Positions 10,603 through 19,142 of a stretch of DNA of 45,753 nucleotides are shown here, piece by piece (position 1 is the stretch's first letter; every line of letters begins with the position of its first letter). The position numbers were made by a program, and so were the translations under genes. The stretch comes from a virus, in the IMG/VR virus record IMGVR_UViG_3300050119_000086, positions 1 through 45,753 of that record; one strand, written 5' to 3'. The notes beneath the pieces were generated by a model that made no database searches, was not told the origin of the DNA, and worked only from the letters and a program-made list of their open reading frames with translations.

Positions 10603-11382
10603 TTACGTCGTTGTATTGATCAAGCACTCCAGAGCGACCTTGAGGGTGTACCCTCCCGGCCCTCCAGAAGCTCCTGCTAAAGTAGTTCCAAAGCTGATCG
10701 CCTGCGCCCCTTCGCAATCGAAGACTTGGGAATATTGGATGTAGCCGCCGACCGTGTTCAGGTTGACCGTCGTAGTTGCCATGGTTATTCCAACCCCGCC
10801 GCCGCTCGTAGCCGTGCAATATGCCTGCAGCGTCCCGGCAGTCCATCCTGCTGCTACGATTTCCGCTTGAAACGTGACGCGGTAAAGTCCGTTAACCATT
10901 GGGTCGGTATAAAGAACGGTGGGGCCAACCGCTGCGGTCTGACCGTAAAGCTTTACGTGCTCGATTACCGGGTCGAGTTCTTGCAACCAGGTGGCGCCAT
11001 ACGGAATTGTGTTGGGATTGACCGTATTGTTATCGACGAGCGAACGCCAGTACCCTAGACCTCCGGCCATCAGTACGCGCGCGCCCTGTGGGTACCCGCC
11101 TATAGCCGTAGAAAAGGCTGATTTATATGGGAATCCCCCTCCGGCGCAAACCCAAACGTCGATTGCCGACATTTGGTACAGGCCGCCATTCATGTCCGCT
11201 TTTGCCGGCGGCACTCCTCCAGACGTAACAGGTGTCGCGCATAGCGGCGGAAAACCGTCCGTCCACGAAGCCGCGCCCGGTGTCACCCCGATTTGAGATG
11301 GAACCGGGATAGGACTCGTTTTTAAGGAATCCCCATTGCCCCAGGGGAGGACAAGTTGAGTCGGTGCGCTAGCTAACAGCAT
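10603..11382 (-). CDS. Tail fibre / baseplate-attached receptor-binding protein
   Basis: A 259-residue protein without a signal peptide. The N-terminal part (LPWGNGDSL, then PPLCATPVTSGGVPPAKADMNG, AGGGFPYKSAFSTAIGGYP) matches the conserved N-terminal segment of many phage tail fibres that dock on the baseplate. The PP-x-x-DMNG and GGYP-x-GARVL elements are the recognisable parts. A C-terminal beta domain (about 140-259) probably forms a knob. It overlaps the DUF2612 baseplate gene by 14 bases and precedes the giant fibre. It may be the adaptor that links the baseplate to the longer fibre. Confidence 0.8.
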   Translation of the reverse strand: MLLASAPTQLVLPWGNGDSLKTSPIPVPSQIGVTPGAASWTDGFPPLCATPVTSGGVPPAKADMNGGLYQMSAIDVWVCAGGGFPYKSAFSTAIGGYPQGARVLMAGGLGYWRSLVDNNTVNPNTIPYGATWLQELDPVIEHVKLYGQTAAVGPTVLYTDPMVNGLYRVTFQAEIVAAGWTAGTLQAYCTATSGGGVGITMATTTVNLNTVGGYIQYSQVFDCEGAQAISFGTTLAGASGGPGGYTLKVALECLINTTT

Positions 11383-12220
11383 AAGGTTGTCCCGCTTGCA
11401 AGAATGGCTCCTGATTGAATGGTGCAGCCCATGTCGCTCCCATTTCCTTGAATCCGAACACCGGAATGTTCGTGGTCACAACCCATCCCCCAACACCTGC
11501 GGGCCTGAGAAAAACACCGGTTTCCGTGATGATATCGATCTCGAATGGCTCAAGAGGAAATTCGAACATGTAACGGATTTCCATGTTTCCGAGATCGTTT
11601 ACGTAGCACCTGCCCCGACCAGCCATCCAGTTTTGCAGGAGAATATTGATTGCCGGAGAAGTCGCAACCGAGATGTTACTGAGCGCCTTTAGTAGAATAA
11701 ATTCCCGAAATTGCGTGTCGGTGAGAATAGTCGCCGGACTGGTCGGGATCGTGCGCGACACTCCGACGATTCTTCCCCAAATATCCAGACCGAATCCCTG
11801 CGCCGTTGCGACGTTCCAAATCCAGGCATAGAAATTATCGATGTCCAGACTGGGATCGATCGCAGAATTGAAATTCCGAATAAGCGCGAGCAGCGTTGGG
11901 CTGTTCGCATACTGAGAAATGACGGTCTGCTGCCAGAGCCTAAGTTTCGCAGAGGGAAAGGTTACGATTTCTTCTTCGACGACGGTGAGCAACCACCAAG
12001 GATCGACTAAAACAGTCGTCGGATAGTCTCTGGTGCCAGACGGAACGGTTTCAAACTCTCCAGTAGTCGTGATGGTCAGTTGCCACGATGCACCGCTCGA
12101 ATCGTTCAGATAAACGCCGACAACCGTGCCGCTGGCTCCCGGTGTGGCGCGTAGTTCTCCAAGGACATCAACCCAGACTGTCCAGAGGACCCCGTTCGAA
12201 TCTTCGAGAATTATCGGCAT
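11369..12220 (-). CDS. Baseplate wedge protein, DUF2612 family (gpI-like position)
   Basis: A 283-residue protein. The central region has the DUF2612 signature: LLALIRNFNSAIDPSLDIDNFYAW, then a WNVATAQGFGLDIWGRIVGVSR core around residues 125-155, and FREFILLKALSN. DUF2612 proteins sit after baseplate protein J and before tail fibres in many myoviruses, in the place of P2 gpI or T4 gp53. They contribute to the baseplate wedge. The C-terminus (PVFGFKEMGATWAAPFNQ) is family-typical. The start is one base after the J-like gene stop. Confidence 0.85.
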   Translation of the reverse strand: MPIILEDSNGVLWTVWVDVLGELRATPGASGTVVGVYLNDSSGASWQLTITTTGEFETVPSGTRDYPTTVLVDPWWLLTVVEEEIVTFPSAKLRLWQQTVISQYANSPTLLALIRNFNSAIDPSLDIDNFYAWIWNVATAQGFGLDIWGRIVGVSRTIPTSPATILTDTQFREFILLKALSNISVATSPAINILLQNWMAGRGRCYVNDLGNMEIRYMFEFPLEPFEIDIITETGVFLRPAGVGGWVVTTNIPVFGFKEMGATWAAPFNQEPFLQAGQPYAVS

Positions 12221-12221
12221 T

Positions 12222-13445
12222 TCACGTTGCCACCGTGATATTGCTCGCGTTCAAAGTAGGCTGCTGATCGATCCCTATCTGCGCATCAAATCCGCTTGGA
12301 GAAGGTGCGAGCCCTACGAGAATGCTGACGAGTGTCGCACCCGTGCCGATAAGCACGCTAAGAACCGCCGCATAATAACTACTAGCGGTGATCAGCGAAG
12401 CGATGCCCGCGGGGTTGTTGTCGTTCTCTCCGTTGAATTGCGCGATGATTGCAGCCTGGATCAATGCCGCAAGTCCGCTCGGGAGCGTCGTAAGAGTGAC
12501 GGCAAAATAAACCGCCGCAGTCCCAGGGACAATGAAGCTCACCGGATAGCTGGGCGGAGGACTGCTGTATCCATTCGTATCGGTAACGGTTACGGTTTCA
12601 AGGCTGCCTTCGCCGGCGGCCGTTTGGTACGAGCAACCGGAGTCTTTGAATTTCCAGATGGCTTGAGCGATGGCTGGCGCTTCGCCGCCAAGGACCGCGA
12701 CATAAATCGAGTGCGCGGCCAACGGATAATTTGTCGATCCATAATTCACCGTGTTTCCGGAAGGATTGTCGATCACGTAACAATTGAGCACGCCAGGGAC
12801 AGCGGCGACGGCGGCGAAAATCGCATCCGGGGTTCCATGACTGTTCGCGGCCACCGAGTTCTGTCGGCGCAACTCGAAGGCTTGCGAGCTTTCTACGTAG
12901 TTTCCCAATGTTCCCGCGCCTGGATTAGTGATCGTGTCCCAGCCGGAAATGGCCTGATAAATCTGCGTGAGCGTTCCTGTAGCGCAAGGAATCGGTCCTG
13001 TAACGAGATTTGCCCATTCGCTTGTTACCGTTCCGCCGGAACCAATGGTCACGGCATCGAGCAATTGGTATGTATTCCCCGACGTGTCCAGCGCAAGAGC
13101 CCCTGCGGGGATCACCGTTCCAGAAATTCCGCCAAGCGTGCAAATCACAACCGTGGATACGGCTGGATCCCTCGTCATGAAGTACAGGCGTCCAATCGCG
13201 TCCTGGAAGCGCCCCTGCGCGTATTGCGGATCGACCTGATTGGCGATGTAGGCTATCTCACTGTTTTTCTCGGCAACGATCGCCGCCTCGCTCGAGGCGA
13301 GCTGCCCTTGCGGAGTCGATAGGCCGGGATTTACGCCGCCGCCGAAAGCGGTGTCGATGTCGCTCTGCGCGCCAGAAAGAATCGCCGCATCCGTGGGAAG
13401 GATGACTCCTTCATCTGTCCATGTGATCGGCGGAATGCTGCTCAA
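12222..13445 (-). CDS. Baseplate J-like protein
   Basis: A 407-residue protein with baseplate J features: an N-terminal helix with PQGQLASSEAAIVAEKNSEIAY, then DAIGRLYFMTRDPA, a beta domain (GTVIPAGALALDTSGNTY) and FELRRQNSVAANSHGTPDAI near the middle. The C-terminal half has VYFAVTLTTLP and AIIAQFNGEND. J-like proteins (P2 gpJ, T4 gp6) form the wedge ring that triggers sheath contraction. The start overlaps the preceding gp25-like stop as ATGA, matching the order W-like, J-like, I-like. Confidence 0.92.
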   Translation of the reverse strand: MSSIPPITWTDEGVILPTDAAILSGAQSDIDTAFGGGVNPGLSTPQGQLASSEAAIVAEKNSEIAYIANQVDPQYAQGRFQDAIGRLYFMTRDPAVSTVVICTLGGISGTVIPAGALALDTSGNTYQLLDAVTIGSGGTVTSEWANLVTGPIPCATGTLTQIYQAISGWDTITNPGAGTLGNYVESSQAFELRRQNSVAANSHGTPDAIFAAVAAVPGVLNCYVIDNPSGNTVNYGSTNYPLAAHSIYVAVLGGEAPAIAQAIWKFKDSGCSYQTAAGEGSLETVTVTDTNGYSSPPPSYPVSFIVPGTAAVYFAVTLTTLPSGLAALIQAAIIAQFNGENDNNPAGIASLITASSYYAAVLSVLIGTGATLVSILVGLAPSPSGFDAQIGIDQQPTLNASNITVAT

Positions 13446-13807
13446 AAGTTCACCGTTGTGCTCGTTCCTTCATCGTTCGTGAATTGCACTTGTCCGTGGA
13501 CTTCCCGATCGGCAAATGAAGTAATGATCGTATTTGCTGCGACCACTCCCGGAACTGTCAACGCTGCCTGACTCATGTATTGCGCAAGCTGCGACCACGA
13601 GGGAGGCTGCCCCAATATCTCCGTCCAGTAAGGGACGCCTTGAGTCGTATCGAACCACAATTCTCCTAGAAACAACTTGATGGCCGACGCCACATCCTGA
13701 GCGACCGCATAGGGAGGGTCCGCGAGCGCGATATTTCCGCTGGAATCCAAAACCAGATCCCAGGCTTCCGTATCGAGGAGCAGTGTCGAAAGAGTCGTGG
13801 CGCTCAT
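13442..13807 (-). CDS. Baseplate protein, gp25/W-like
   Basis: A 121-residue protein matching the gp25-like family in length and pattern: AWDLVLDSSGNIALADPPYAVAQDV at the N-terminus, FLGELWFDTTQGVPYW in the middle (the conserved GE-x-x-D-x-x-x-GVPY core) and a C-terminal beta segment ending TSTTVNF. In contractile tails this protein joins the baseplate wedge to the first sheath ring. It overlaps the spike gene upstream and the J gene downstream by four bases each. Confidence 0.9.
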   Translation of the reverse strand: MSATTLSTLLLDTEAWDLVLDSSGNIALADPPYAVAQDVASAIKLFLGELWFDTTQGVPYWTEILGQPPSWSQLAQYMSQAALTVPGVVAANTIITSFADREVHGQVQFTNDEGTSTTVNF

Positions 13808-14445
13808 AACGGTGGCCCCGTATCGCCTCCGCCTGTCGTGACACCGGGATGTATGTGCGTTTCCACGCTGATCCCCGCAAAGATTCCGTCTCCGGTTCCT
13901 CCGGTTGTTCCGCTAACCGTCAAGTTTCCTTGTATGGCTACGGTCGGCGCCTGGAGCGTGATCTGATTGGGTGAAACGACATTGATGCCGTCAGAGAGAA
14001 ATTGAACGTACTGGGTGGGAACTCCGTTCAACAGGCCGCCCAAGTAGAGACCATCCGAGAAATCGTAGGTTCTAAACGTCGCGGGATTAGCCTGCTTTTT
14101 CGTGGCTATAACCGCGCTGATATCGCGGCTCGCGAAGACGGCGATGCCGATGTCTCCGGGCTGCGGATCGATAATTACGGCGTTCGCGCCGCCCTGGATT
14201 CGCATATACGGCAAGTTGACGAGCTGGCCTTCCTGGATTCCTATGCCGGCCGAGTTTTGCTGATTCACTAGAATGAGCACGTCTACGGATCCGACGGCAG
14301 AAACGCCGCCATCGTTCGTGCAAGAAACGACCTTCACCAGCGTGGCCGTCTGCATCTTCGCCAGCGCCTGCCGAATGGCGAAACTGACGTTGTTGAATTC
14401 TCCCCAAAGATTCGGGATCTGAAGCATGCCGACAGGGATACTCAT
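13804..14445 (-). CDS. Baseplate central spike (gpV / Gp138-like) protein
   Basis: I choose the ATG at 14445 because it overlaps the upstream stop as ATGA, and an upstream-extended N-terminus looks like out-of-frame sequence. The product is about 213 residues. The N-terminal OB-like part (VDVLILVNQQNSAGIGIQEG, then IDPQPGDIGIAVFASRDIS) resembles Gp138/gpV spikes. The middle is a short beta shaft (ITLQAPTVAIQGNLTVSG). The C-terminus carries ETHIHPGVTTGGGDTGPPL; the H-x-H motif is the metal-binding tip pattern of P2 gpV-type needles. It would pierce the outer membrane on contraction. Confidence 0.88.
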   Translation of the reverse strand: MSIPVGMLQIPNLWGEFNNVSFAIRQALAKMQTATLVKVVSCTNDGGVSAVGSVDVLILVNQQNSAGIGIQEGQLVNLPYMRIQGGANAVIIDPQPGDIGIAVFASRDISAVIATKKQANPATFRTYDFSDGLYLGGLLNGVPTQYVQFLSDGINVVSPNQITLQAPTVAIQGNLTVSGTTGGTGDGIFAGISVETHIHPGVTTGGGDTGPPL

Positions 14446-15368
14446 AGACCCGCCGCCGTTGCTGCTGCTGCAAGCGATCCCAGCGCGCTCGCGGTATAGA
14501 CACTGTTGACCGTGGACTTCCACTGTCCACCGGTAGTTTGACTCTCGAGCTGGTGCGCCATCTGCACAACCATCCACGTCCCATTCGCCTTCGGGATGGC
14601 TGACTGCACCTCGACGGTGCCTCCAAACAGAATCGCGGGGTTAAAAAGCGCGTCGAATTGCACGCCGTAGCCGTTGAAGATCGGATAGCCCATTAGGCCC
14701 GTCTCTGCGGAAACGACTGGCACGGATTGAGTTTGGCGAGGGTTGTTGAGTGGAGTGATGGCAAGGGTGTTGCTCGCGGGATCGAAGAAGTAGAGGAAAT
14801 TGTAGGTCTGCGCCATCGTCCGCACTTGATCTACGTAACTACCCGAAATAGTTTGGCCGGCCCTTACGGTTCCCGTCACGCCGTTGTTCTCGAAATTCAC
14901 ACCCAAGCTCGCGGCAAGCTGCTGCATCACGGTTGCGATAGTTGTTGCGGCCGTGAGGGTCGTGCGAGTGGGGCTAGGAGAGGTTATCTGCCCGAGATAG
15001 TTGTTCTGCGCTTCGACTGTTAAATAGACTTCTGGCATTCCCGCGTAAATGCCCCAGGCGTTCACAATGTTCCCTTGAAACACGAGCGTTTCCTGGGCCC
15101 CGTCGATGGCATAGACATCCGCCGTGTTTTTGGCGAATGTCGGGTCCCATTTCGTCGTGGTTACTGAGTTCATGTCGCTTGCAGTCATGCCGTAGATGTT
15201 CGCCCGCAGCGTGCTCAGGACCGCACCGCCGGCGTTGTTGATGTTCACTGACGCGCGGAGTCCTTCCAGGGTAAGAACGCTTCCGCCTGACGAAAATGAC
15301 CCAATCGCCAGCGTGAATACGAACTTCAGCCGCTTTTTGTTTTGGAAGGAACTAAGCGGCGATGTCAT
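14442..15368 (-). CDS. Baseplate hub protein (gpD/gp27-like)
   Basis: A 308-residue protein starting MTSPLSSFQNKKRLKFVFTL. Features shared with phage baseplate hub proteins: an N-terminal beta domain with LEGLRASVNINNAGGAV, a middle AATTIATVMQQLAASLGVNFENNG segment and SGSYVDQVRTMAQTYNFLYFFDP, followed by GYPIFNGYGVQFDALFNPAI. These hubs receive the spike and sit under the tube. It lies between the plug gene and the spike gene, the usual position. The start overlaps the plug stop by 17 bases. Confidence 0.85.
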   Translation of the reverse strand: MTSPLSSFQNKKRLKFVFTLAIGSFSSGGSVLTLEGLRASVNINNAGGAVLSTLRANIYGMTASDMNSVTTTKWDPTFAKNTADVYAIDGAQETLVFQGNIVNAWGIYAGMPEVYLTVEAQNNYLGQITSPSPTRTTLTAATTIATVMQQLAASLGVNFENNGVTGTVRAGQTISGSYVDQVRTMAQTYNFLYFFDPASNTLAITPLNNPRQTQSVPVVSAETGLMGYPIFNGYGVQFDALFNPAILFGGTVEVQSAIPKANGTWMVVQMAHQLESQTTGGQWKSTVNSVYTASALGSLAAAATAAGL

Positions 15369-15672
15369 AAGTCGCTAAGTCCTCCGCGGTCAGATATAAA
15401 AGCAGCCACCTGGTTCCCAATCCGGAATATTCAGGATCTTCGGTGCCCTGCGTGTCTAAGAAAACCAGCCATCCGGTAAAACCAAGATAAGAAGTCGGCA
15501 CAAGACTGACGAGATTCTTCACTTGGACGGCGTATGCGATCGGCGAACCGCTCAGCGCCAGATCGAAGAACATGCACTGCGACTTAACGTAGACGGATAT
15601 GGCGCACTGCTGGCCGTTCAGCACGACCTGTGATGTCTGAGAAGGAACCGGCTGCAAGGGGATCTGTTGCAT
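15352..15672 (-). CDS. Baseplate plug / hub-associated protein (Pam3 gp18-like)
   Basis: I place the start at 15672, where ATG shares one base with the upstream stop (TGATG). The product is 106 residues and begins MQQIPLQPVPSQTSQVVLNG. Sequence features (IPL-x-PVPSQ, GQQCAISVYVKSQ, MFFDLALSG, YLGFTGWLVFLDTQG, EDPEYSGLGTRWLLLYLT) match the small baseplate plug family found in myoviruses next to the hub. It probably seals the tube end at the hub. The longer upstream-extended form is an out-of-frame shadow of the preceding gene. Confidence 0.82.
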   Translation of the reverse strand: MQQIPLQPVPSQTSQVVLNGQQCAISVYVKSQCMFFDLALSGSPIAYAVQVKNLVSLVPTSYLGFTGWLVFLDTQGTEDPEYSGLGTRWLLLYLTAEDLATYDIAA

Positions 15673-16370
15673 CAGTTGACCCCCAGAGGGTTCACGATTT
15701 GAGAGAGTGCCGACTGAGGGGGCGCCGAAGGCTGCGTCAAACCGCTGTTGACCGGCGGTGCCGCACTTGGAGATTGCGGAGAATCTATGGGCGATGCCGC
15801 GGATATCTGGCCATACGACGGTGACACCTGCAGGATCTGCTTGAGAGATATCTCGACCAGAAGCATCGTCGCTCCTCGCCACGCCGTGCGCTGATACGAA
15901 TAACTCTCGATGCTGTGGCTCAGGTAGCTCGCATCCGGTGTCACCACGTCATATAAATTCGTGGAGATGGTTGCCGCATCCAAGGCCGAAAGAAAGGCGT
16001 ACCGCTCCGTCTCCGAACCGCTCAGCGCGAACGTGACAATCGGATTCGCGGGCTGCCATACTTTGTTGAACGACGCGAAGGCCGCGCCCTCTCCGCTCTT
16101 ATTCGCTTCAATCGGAAAATCGCTGACCTGCATTTGTCGAACGTAGTAAAGAGAAAAGAAAGAAAGCGTCCCGCCGTCGACGGGAGTATAGAGAGCCGCG
16201 CCCGACGATGAATCGTAAATTCCCCACTCCTCCGCGTAAGGCACCGTCTGTACCGCTTGATTCGTGGGGCTGGCAAGAGAAACGGAAATGGCCGGCGATC
16301 CCGGCGCGGTTCGCGGAATCGACGGCACGCCCGGATAGTTAGGCACGTTGGGATAGGGTATGAGCGTCAT
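15672..16370 (-). CDS. Baseplate/tail protein downstream of tape measure
   Basis: The start ATG at 16370 overlaps the tape-measure stop as ATGA; the product is 232 residues. The N-terminus is Pro-rich (YPNVPNYPGVPSIPRTAPGSP). The core has EEWGIYDSSSGAALYTPVDGG, then FPIEANKSGEGAAFASFNKV and LSHSIESYSYQRTAWRGATMLLVEISLKQI. The tail is Ser/Pro/Gln-rich. An inner-baseplate or LysM-less tail-tube initiator role fits its position between tape measure and plug. I recognise the pattern from related phages only as an uncharacterised baseplate protein. Confidence 0.72.
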   Translation of the reverse strand: MTLIPYPNVPNYPGVPSIPRTAPGSPAISVSLASPTNQAVQTVPYAEEWGIYDSSSGAALYTPVDGGTLSFFSLYYVRQMQVSDFPIEANKSGEGAAFASFNKVWQPANPIVTFALSGSETERYAFLSALDAATISTNLYDVVTPDASYLSHSIESYSYQRTAWRGATMLLVEISLKQILQVSPSYGQISAASPIDSPQSPSAAPPVNSGLTQPSAPPQSALSQIVNPLGVN

Positions 16371-18049
16371 TGGCTCGCGCCGTTTGCCGGCGTCCCCCAC
16401 GACAAGAAGTCAGTGCCGCGCTGTATCGATTCGAAAAATCCCTTCGCGTCGGTCGCTTGCGTGTGGACGTTCAAATTGGCGATGTTGATGGTCTTGCTGT
16501 TGTTTGCTGCGGCCGGCGCGGCGGAAAGACCGCCGGCATGCGCTACCGTGGCGGCATATCCAGATAGAGCGGGACCTTTAAGGCCGGAATATTTAGCCAT
16601 TGCCGACTGCAAATCCATCCCGGCATAGCTCTTTTCTAGAAGCGCATACAGGGCACTCATCCCTGTCCCTATATCGGGGAATACTGCGATGTGTTTGCCG
16701 CCCTGCGCCACAATCGATCCCGTCGCGCCGTGCGCGCGTGCAAATGGTCCGTCTTCGATGTCTCCCGGATTGTTGGCTCGTTGCGGAATGTTTGGAGACG
16801 CGCCCTTGTAGCCCTCGGCGGATGCAATCCCGCCCGCGAGTTTCTGAATGTTCCCAGGAACGATTTTTATTCCGGTAATGGCGCTGAACGCCCGCCCAGC
16901 GTCCTGCACGATGTCTTTGGCGATATCTTTTGGACTGATGCCGTGGGCCGAAAGCCATTTTCCGAATCTGCCGGTCGCCTTCTCGATCTTGTCTCCCAGC
17001 CAGTCAAATGCGTCTCCGGCGTCACGAACCATTTTTGCGAAACCGCCCCAATCGAACTCGCTTATTCCTCCCTTGGACCACGTTTTATAGTCGTCGATAA
17101 GCAACAGGAGTCCGCTGACGAGTGCCGTAATCCCTGCCGCGACTCCAACTATCGGGGAAGTAAGTAAGGCTAGCGCTGCGCCGAACGCCGCCGTAGCCAA
17201 GACTGCCTCGCCAACGATTCTCGCCAGCCCTTCGTGCTGCTGAATCCAAGCGCCGATATCTTTAAGCTTCTGAAAAAATGTCTCGAGGGACGGCGTTGCT
17301 TCTTGGAGCAGGTCATATCCGATCTTCGTGAATTGCGCTCCAAGATCGGTCAGCGCCGCTTTCATGGCCAGAGCGCTATTCACCTCGGCATTCGTCGGTG
17401 CCCACTTCGTTGCGCGGTTCCGCGCCTGATCGATCGCCGCAGTTCCTTGCAGGATGAGGTTGATGGTTCCCTCATCGGGAATAAACATCGCCAGCCAGTT
17501 ATGTATCGACGCACGATTCGCGCCGAGACCCGAAGCGTTCTGCGCATAATTCGCCAGGTCGCGCAGGATGGCGGTAGGATCGCGCGGACCGTTCGGGCCA
17601 GCCAAGGCAATGCGCATCTTTGCAAAAAATGGAATGAGCCGGGATTCTCCGAGGAAAGCTAAGTTCGAGCTTTCTTGGGACAGCATCTTGAGCGTGCCCT
17701 GCACGCCTTGCGCAGTTCCGCCCAACTCTTCAGAGGCAGTGCTCCACGCGAAAATGCTTTGTGCGCTGATGCCCAGGTTTCTGGAAAGAAGAGCGATCTG
17801 CGTATTGGTGTCGATGGTGTCGCGAATGAATTCTTTAAGCGCCACCGTGCCGCCGAGTAGAGCTAAGAACGCGCCGAGCTTTACGGAAAATTCGGATAAT
17901 CCAGCCGCTGCGTGTCTTGACGACTCCTCGACCCCCAGCGCGCTTTCGTCAAGGTCCTTGAGTTTCTTCGTGGCGGCCGGAGCTTTCGATTCGACATCCT
18001 TGGAGTCGAGCCCAAGCTTAACAATTAGCTCATCAATAATTGTGGCCAA
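16367..18049 (-). CDS. Tail tape-measure protein with lytic-transglycosylase-like domain
   Basis: The start codon is TTG at 18049 with a good ribosome site (AAGGAG, 8-base spacing). The product is 560 residues. The N-terminal 60 residues are helical and charged. Hydrophobic segments occur near residues 60-75 and 290-340 (VLATAAFGAALALL, VAAGITALVSGLLLLI). Residues about 415-500 contain SAEGYKGASPNIPQRANNPGDI and YALLEKSYAGMDLQSAMAKYSG, the pattern of a soluble lytic or muramidase-like domain carried by tape measures to open peptidoglycan. At about 1.5 angstrom per residue, the protein implies a tail of roughly 84 nm. Confidence 0.9.
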   Translation of the reverse strand: MATIIDELIVKLGLDSKDVESKAPAATKKLKDLDESALGVEESSRHAAAGLSEFSVKLGAFLALLGGTVALKEFIRDTIDTNTQIALLSRNLGISAQSIFAWSTASEELGGTAQGVQGTLKMLSQESSNLAFLGESRLIPFFAKMRIALAGPNGPRDPTAILRDLANYAQNASGLGANRASIHNWLAMFIPDEGTINLILQGTAAIDQARNRATKWAPTNAEVNSALAMKAALTDLGAQFTKIGYDLLQEATPSLETFFQKLKDIGAWIQQHEGLARIVGEAVLATAAFGAALALLTSPIVGVAAGITALVSGLLLLIDDYKTWSKGGISEFDWGGFAKMVRDAGDAFDWLGDKIEKATGRFGKWLSAHGISPKDIAKDIVQDAGRAFSAITGIKIVPGNIQKLAGGIASAEGYKGASPNIPQRANNPGDIEDGPFARAHGATGSIVAQGGKHIAVFPDIGTGMSALYALLEKSYAGMDLQSAMAKYSGLKGPALSGYAATVAHAGGLSAAPAAANNSKTINIANLNVHTQATDAKGFFESIQRGTDFLSWGTPANGASQ

Positions 18050-18052
18050 GAC

Positions 18053-18298
18053 TCAATCTCCTTTCGGGCGTTGGTTATAGGAGTCGACTACGATCACTTC
18101 CAGCATGTCGTAGACGTCCTCCACCCCGTAGATCGTCTGCATCTCATACAGCGTCGCTAGGCCCCGCGATGCGACTATTCCGATGGCTTGTGGGACGTTC
18201 GCGTAGGCGACGGCTTTTCCGCCGCCGGAGTCTTGCCGCCCAAATTGGATAGGCCTCCGGCGGTAGAAAAATCTATGTGGAGCTTCAGCACCTGCCAC
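18053..18298 (-). CDS. Tail assembly chaperone, -1 frameshift extension (second frame)
   Basis: This frame overlaps the end of the first chaperone frame. Its first 28 or so residues read as out-of-frame noise. From AVAYANVPQAIGIVASRGLATLYE onward it looks like a genuine conserved C-terminus, ending VVDSYNQRPKGD. The sensible product is therefore a -1 frameshift fusion (about 199 residues) made at the GGAAAAG heptamer at 18214-18220, like lambda G-GT. A stand-alone GTG start at 18298 is the alternative. The gene ends three bases before the tape-measure TTG, the classic position. Confidence 0.65.
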   Translation of the reverse strand: MAGAEAPHRFFYRRRPIQFGRQDSGGGKAVAYANVPQAIGIVASRGLATLYEMQTIYGVEDVYDMLEVIVVDSYNQRPKGD

Positions 18299-18651
18299 TT
18301 GAGCGCCAGCCTGGTTCTAATTTCCTCGATATCCGTTTCCACGAGCGCGCGCTTCACTTGCGGACGCCGTGGATCTGGCATCACCTGAATGCATTTCATG
18401 AGTTCGTCCAGGAGCGGACCGGCTTCCTTGTAAGGAAGCGCGAACAGTTTCTTGAGACCGATCTCTGCGAGTCCCGCCATGCCATCGTTCAGGACTCCAT
18501 CGGGTACTTCCACGTCGGCTGCACCAAGTGCGAGGAGCGCACGAATGGCCCACGCTTCCGCCTCCGATGCTGGCCACTCAGTGAGCAAAAATGTCTTATT
18601 CTTGTCGCGGCCTTCGTCAGTTACGGTGAAATTCTCGGTTTTGCGCGCCAT
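18175..18651 (-). CDS. Tail assembly chaperone (first frame)
   Basis: A 158-residue protein starting MARKTENFTVTDEGRDKNKTF, typical of tail chaperones in this phage group (LTEWPASEAEAWAIRALLALG, then a helical middle with KKLFALPYKEAGPLLDELM). It sits between the tail tube and the tape measure. Its last 12 or so codons after the slippery site (PSPTRTSHKPSE) are unstructured, as expected for the short unshifted product. It would coat the tape measure while the tube polymerises. Confidence 0.85.
   Translation of the reverse strand: MARKTENFTVTDEGRDKNKTFLLTEWPASEAEAWAIRALLALGAADVEVPDGVLNDGMAGLAEIGLKKLFALPYKEAGPLLDELMKCIQVMPDPRRPQVKRALVETDIEEIRTRLALKWQVLKLHIDFSTAGGLSNLGGKTPAAEKPSPTRTSHKPSE
18214..18220 (-). 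promoter_or_regulatory. Candidate -1 ribosomal frameshift slippery site (GGAAAAG)
   Basis: On the minus strand, zero-frame codons GAA AAG can slip back to GGA AAA. The A-site re-pairing (AAG to AAA) is perfect; the P-site re-pairing is imperfect. It lies inside the overlap of the two chaperone frames, exactly where the second frame begins to look coding. Confidence 0.5.
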
Positions 18652-18659
18652 TCAGCACC

Positions 18660-19127
18660 TTACTGGAGAGAGGCTTGGACCAACTGCCATTCCACGACAA
18701 ATTCCATAGCCTGGAGAACTTTGGCTGCATCCGTGATCGACTTGACGGCCGTGAGTATGCCCCGAGTCATCACATAGGACTGGCCCGTTGCGGGAAGATC
18801 GATCGTCCCGTTAAGCCAATACACGTCGCGGATCGAAGCCATCGCTTGCCAGATGGTTTGGAAAATCTGGATGCTTGGAGAGTCGGCCTGTAGAGAGAAC
18901 GTTTGCTTTACGGTCTTGAAGATATAGCCGGCCGTCATGCGACCATCGACGCCGATTTGTGTCTCGGCGAGATCGAGCATGTCCGTGTTCCATGCCTTTT
19001 CGGCGGAATAGCCTTGGAGCTGCACCGGCTGGTTGTACACTCCCGGACAAGTGAGCGTGACAACGGAATTAGCCGATGTGATCGTGCTCGGGCCCCCAGT
19101 TAGGGGATTCGTAAAACCCAGTCCCAT
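18660..19127 (-). CDS. Tail tube protein, DUF3277 family
   Basis: A 155-residue protein preceded by AAGGAG. It shows the DUF3277 pattern: LTCPGVYNQPVQLQGYSAEKAW, then IGVDGRMTAGYIFKTVKQTFSLQADSPS and VEWQLVQASL at the C-terminus. DUF3277 proteins follow DUF3383 sheaths in myoviruses and form the inner tube through which DNA passes. Size and position after the sheath agree. Confidence 0.9.
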   Translation of the reverse strand: MGLGFTNPLTGGPSTITSANSVVTLTCPGVYNQPVQLQGYSAEKAWNTDMLDLAETQIGVDGRMTAGYIFKTVKQTFSLQADSPSIQIFQTIWQAMASIRDVYWLNGTIDLPATGQSYVMTRGILTAVKSITDAAKVLQAMEFVVEWQLVQASLQ

Positions 19128-19142
19128 GAGATCTCCTTATAG

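Noticed and set aside
12126-13322. Long plus-strand frame (398 codons) opposite the baseplate genes
   Set aside because: Arg-rich, no family pattern, and fully antisense to the well-supported J-like gene.
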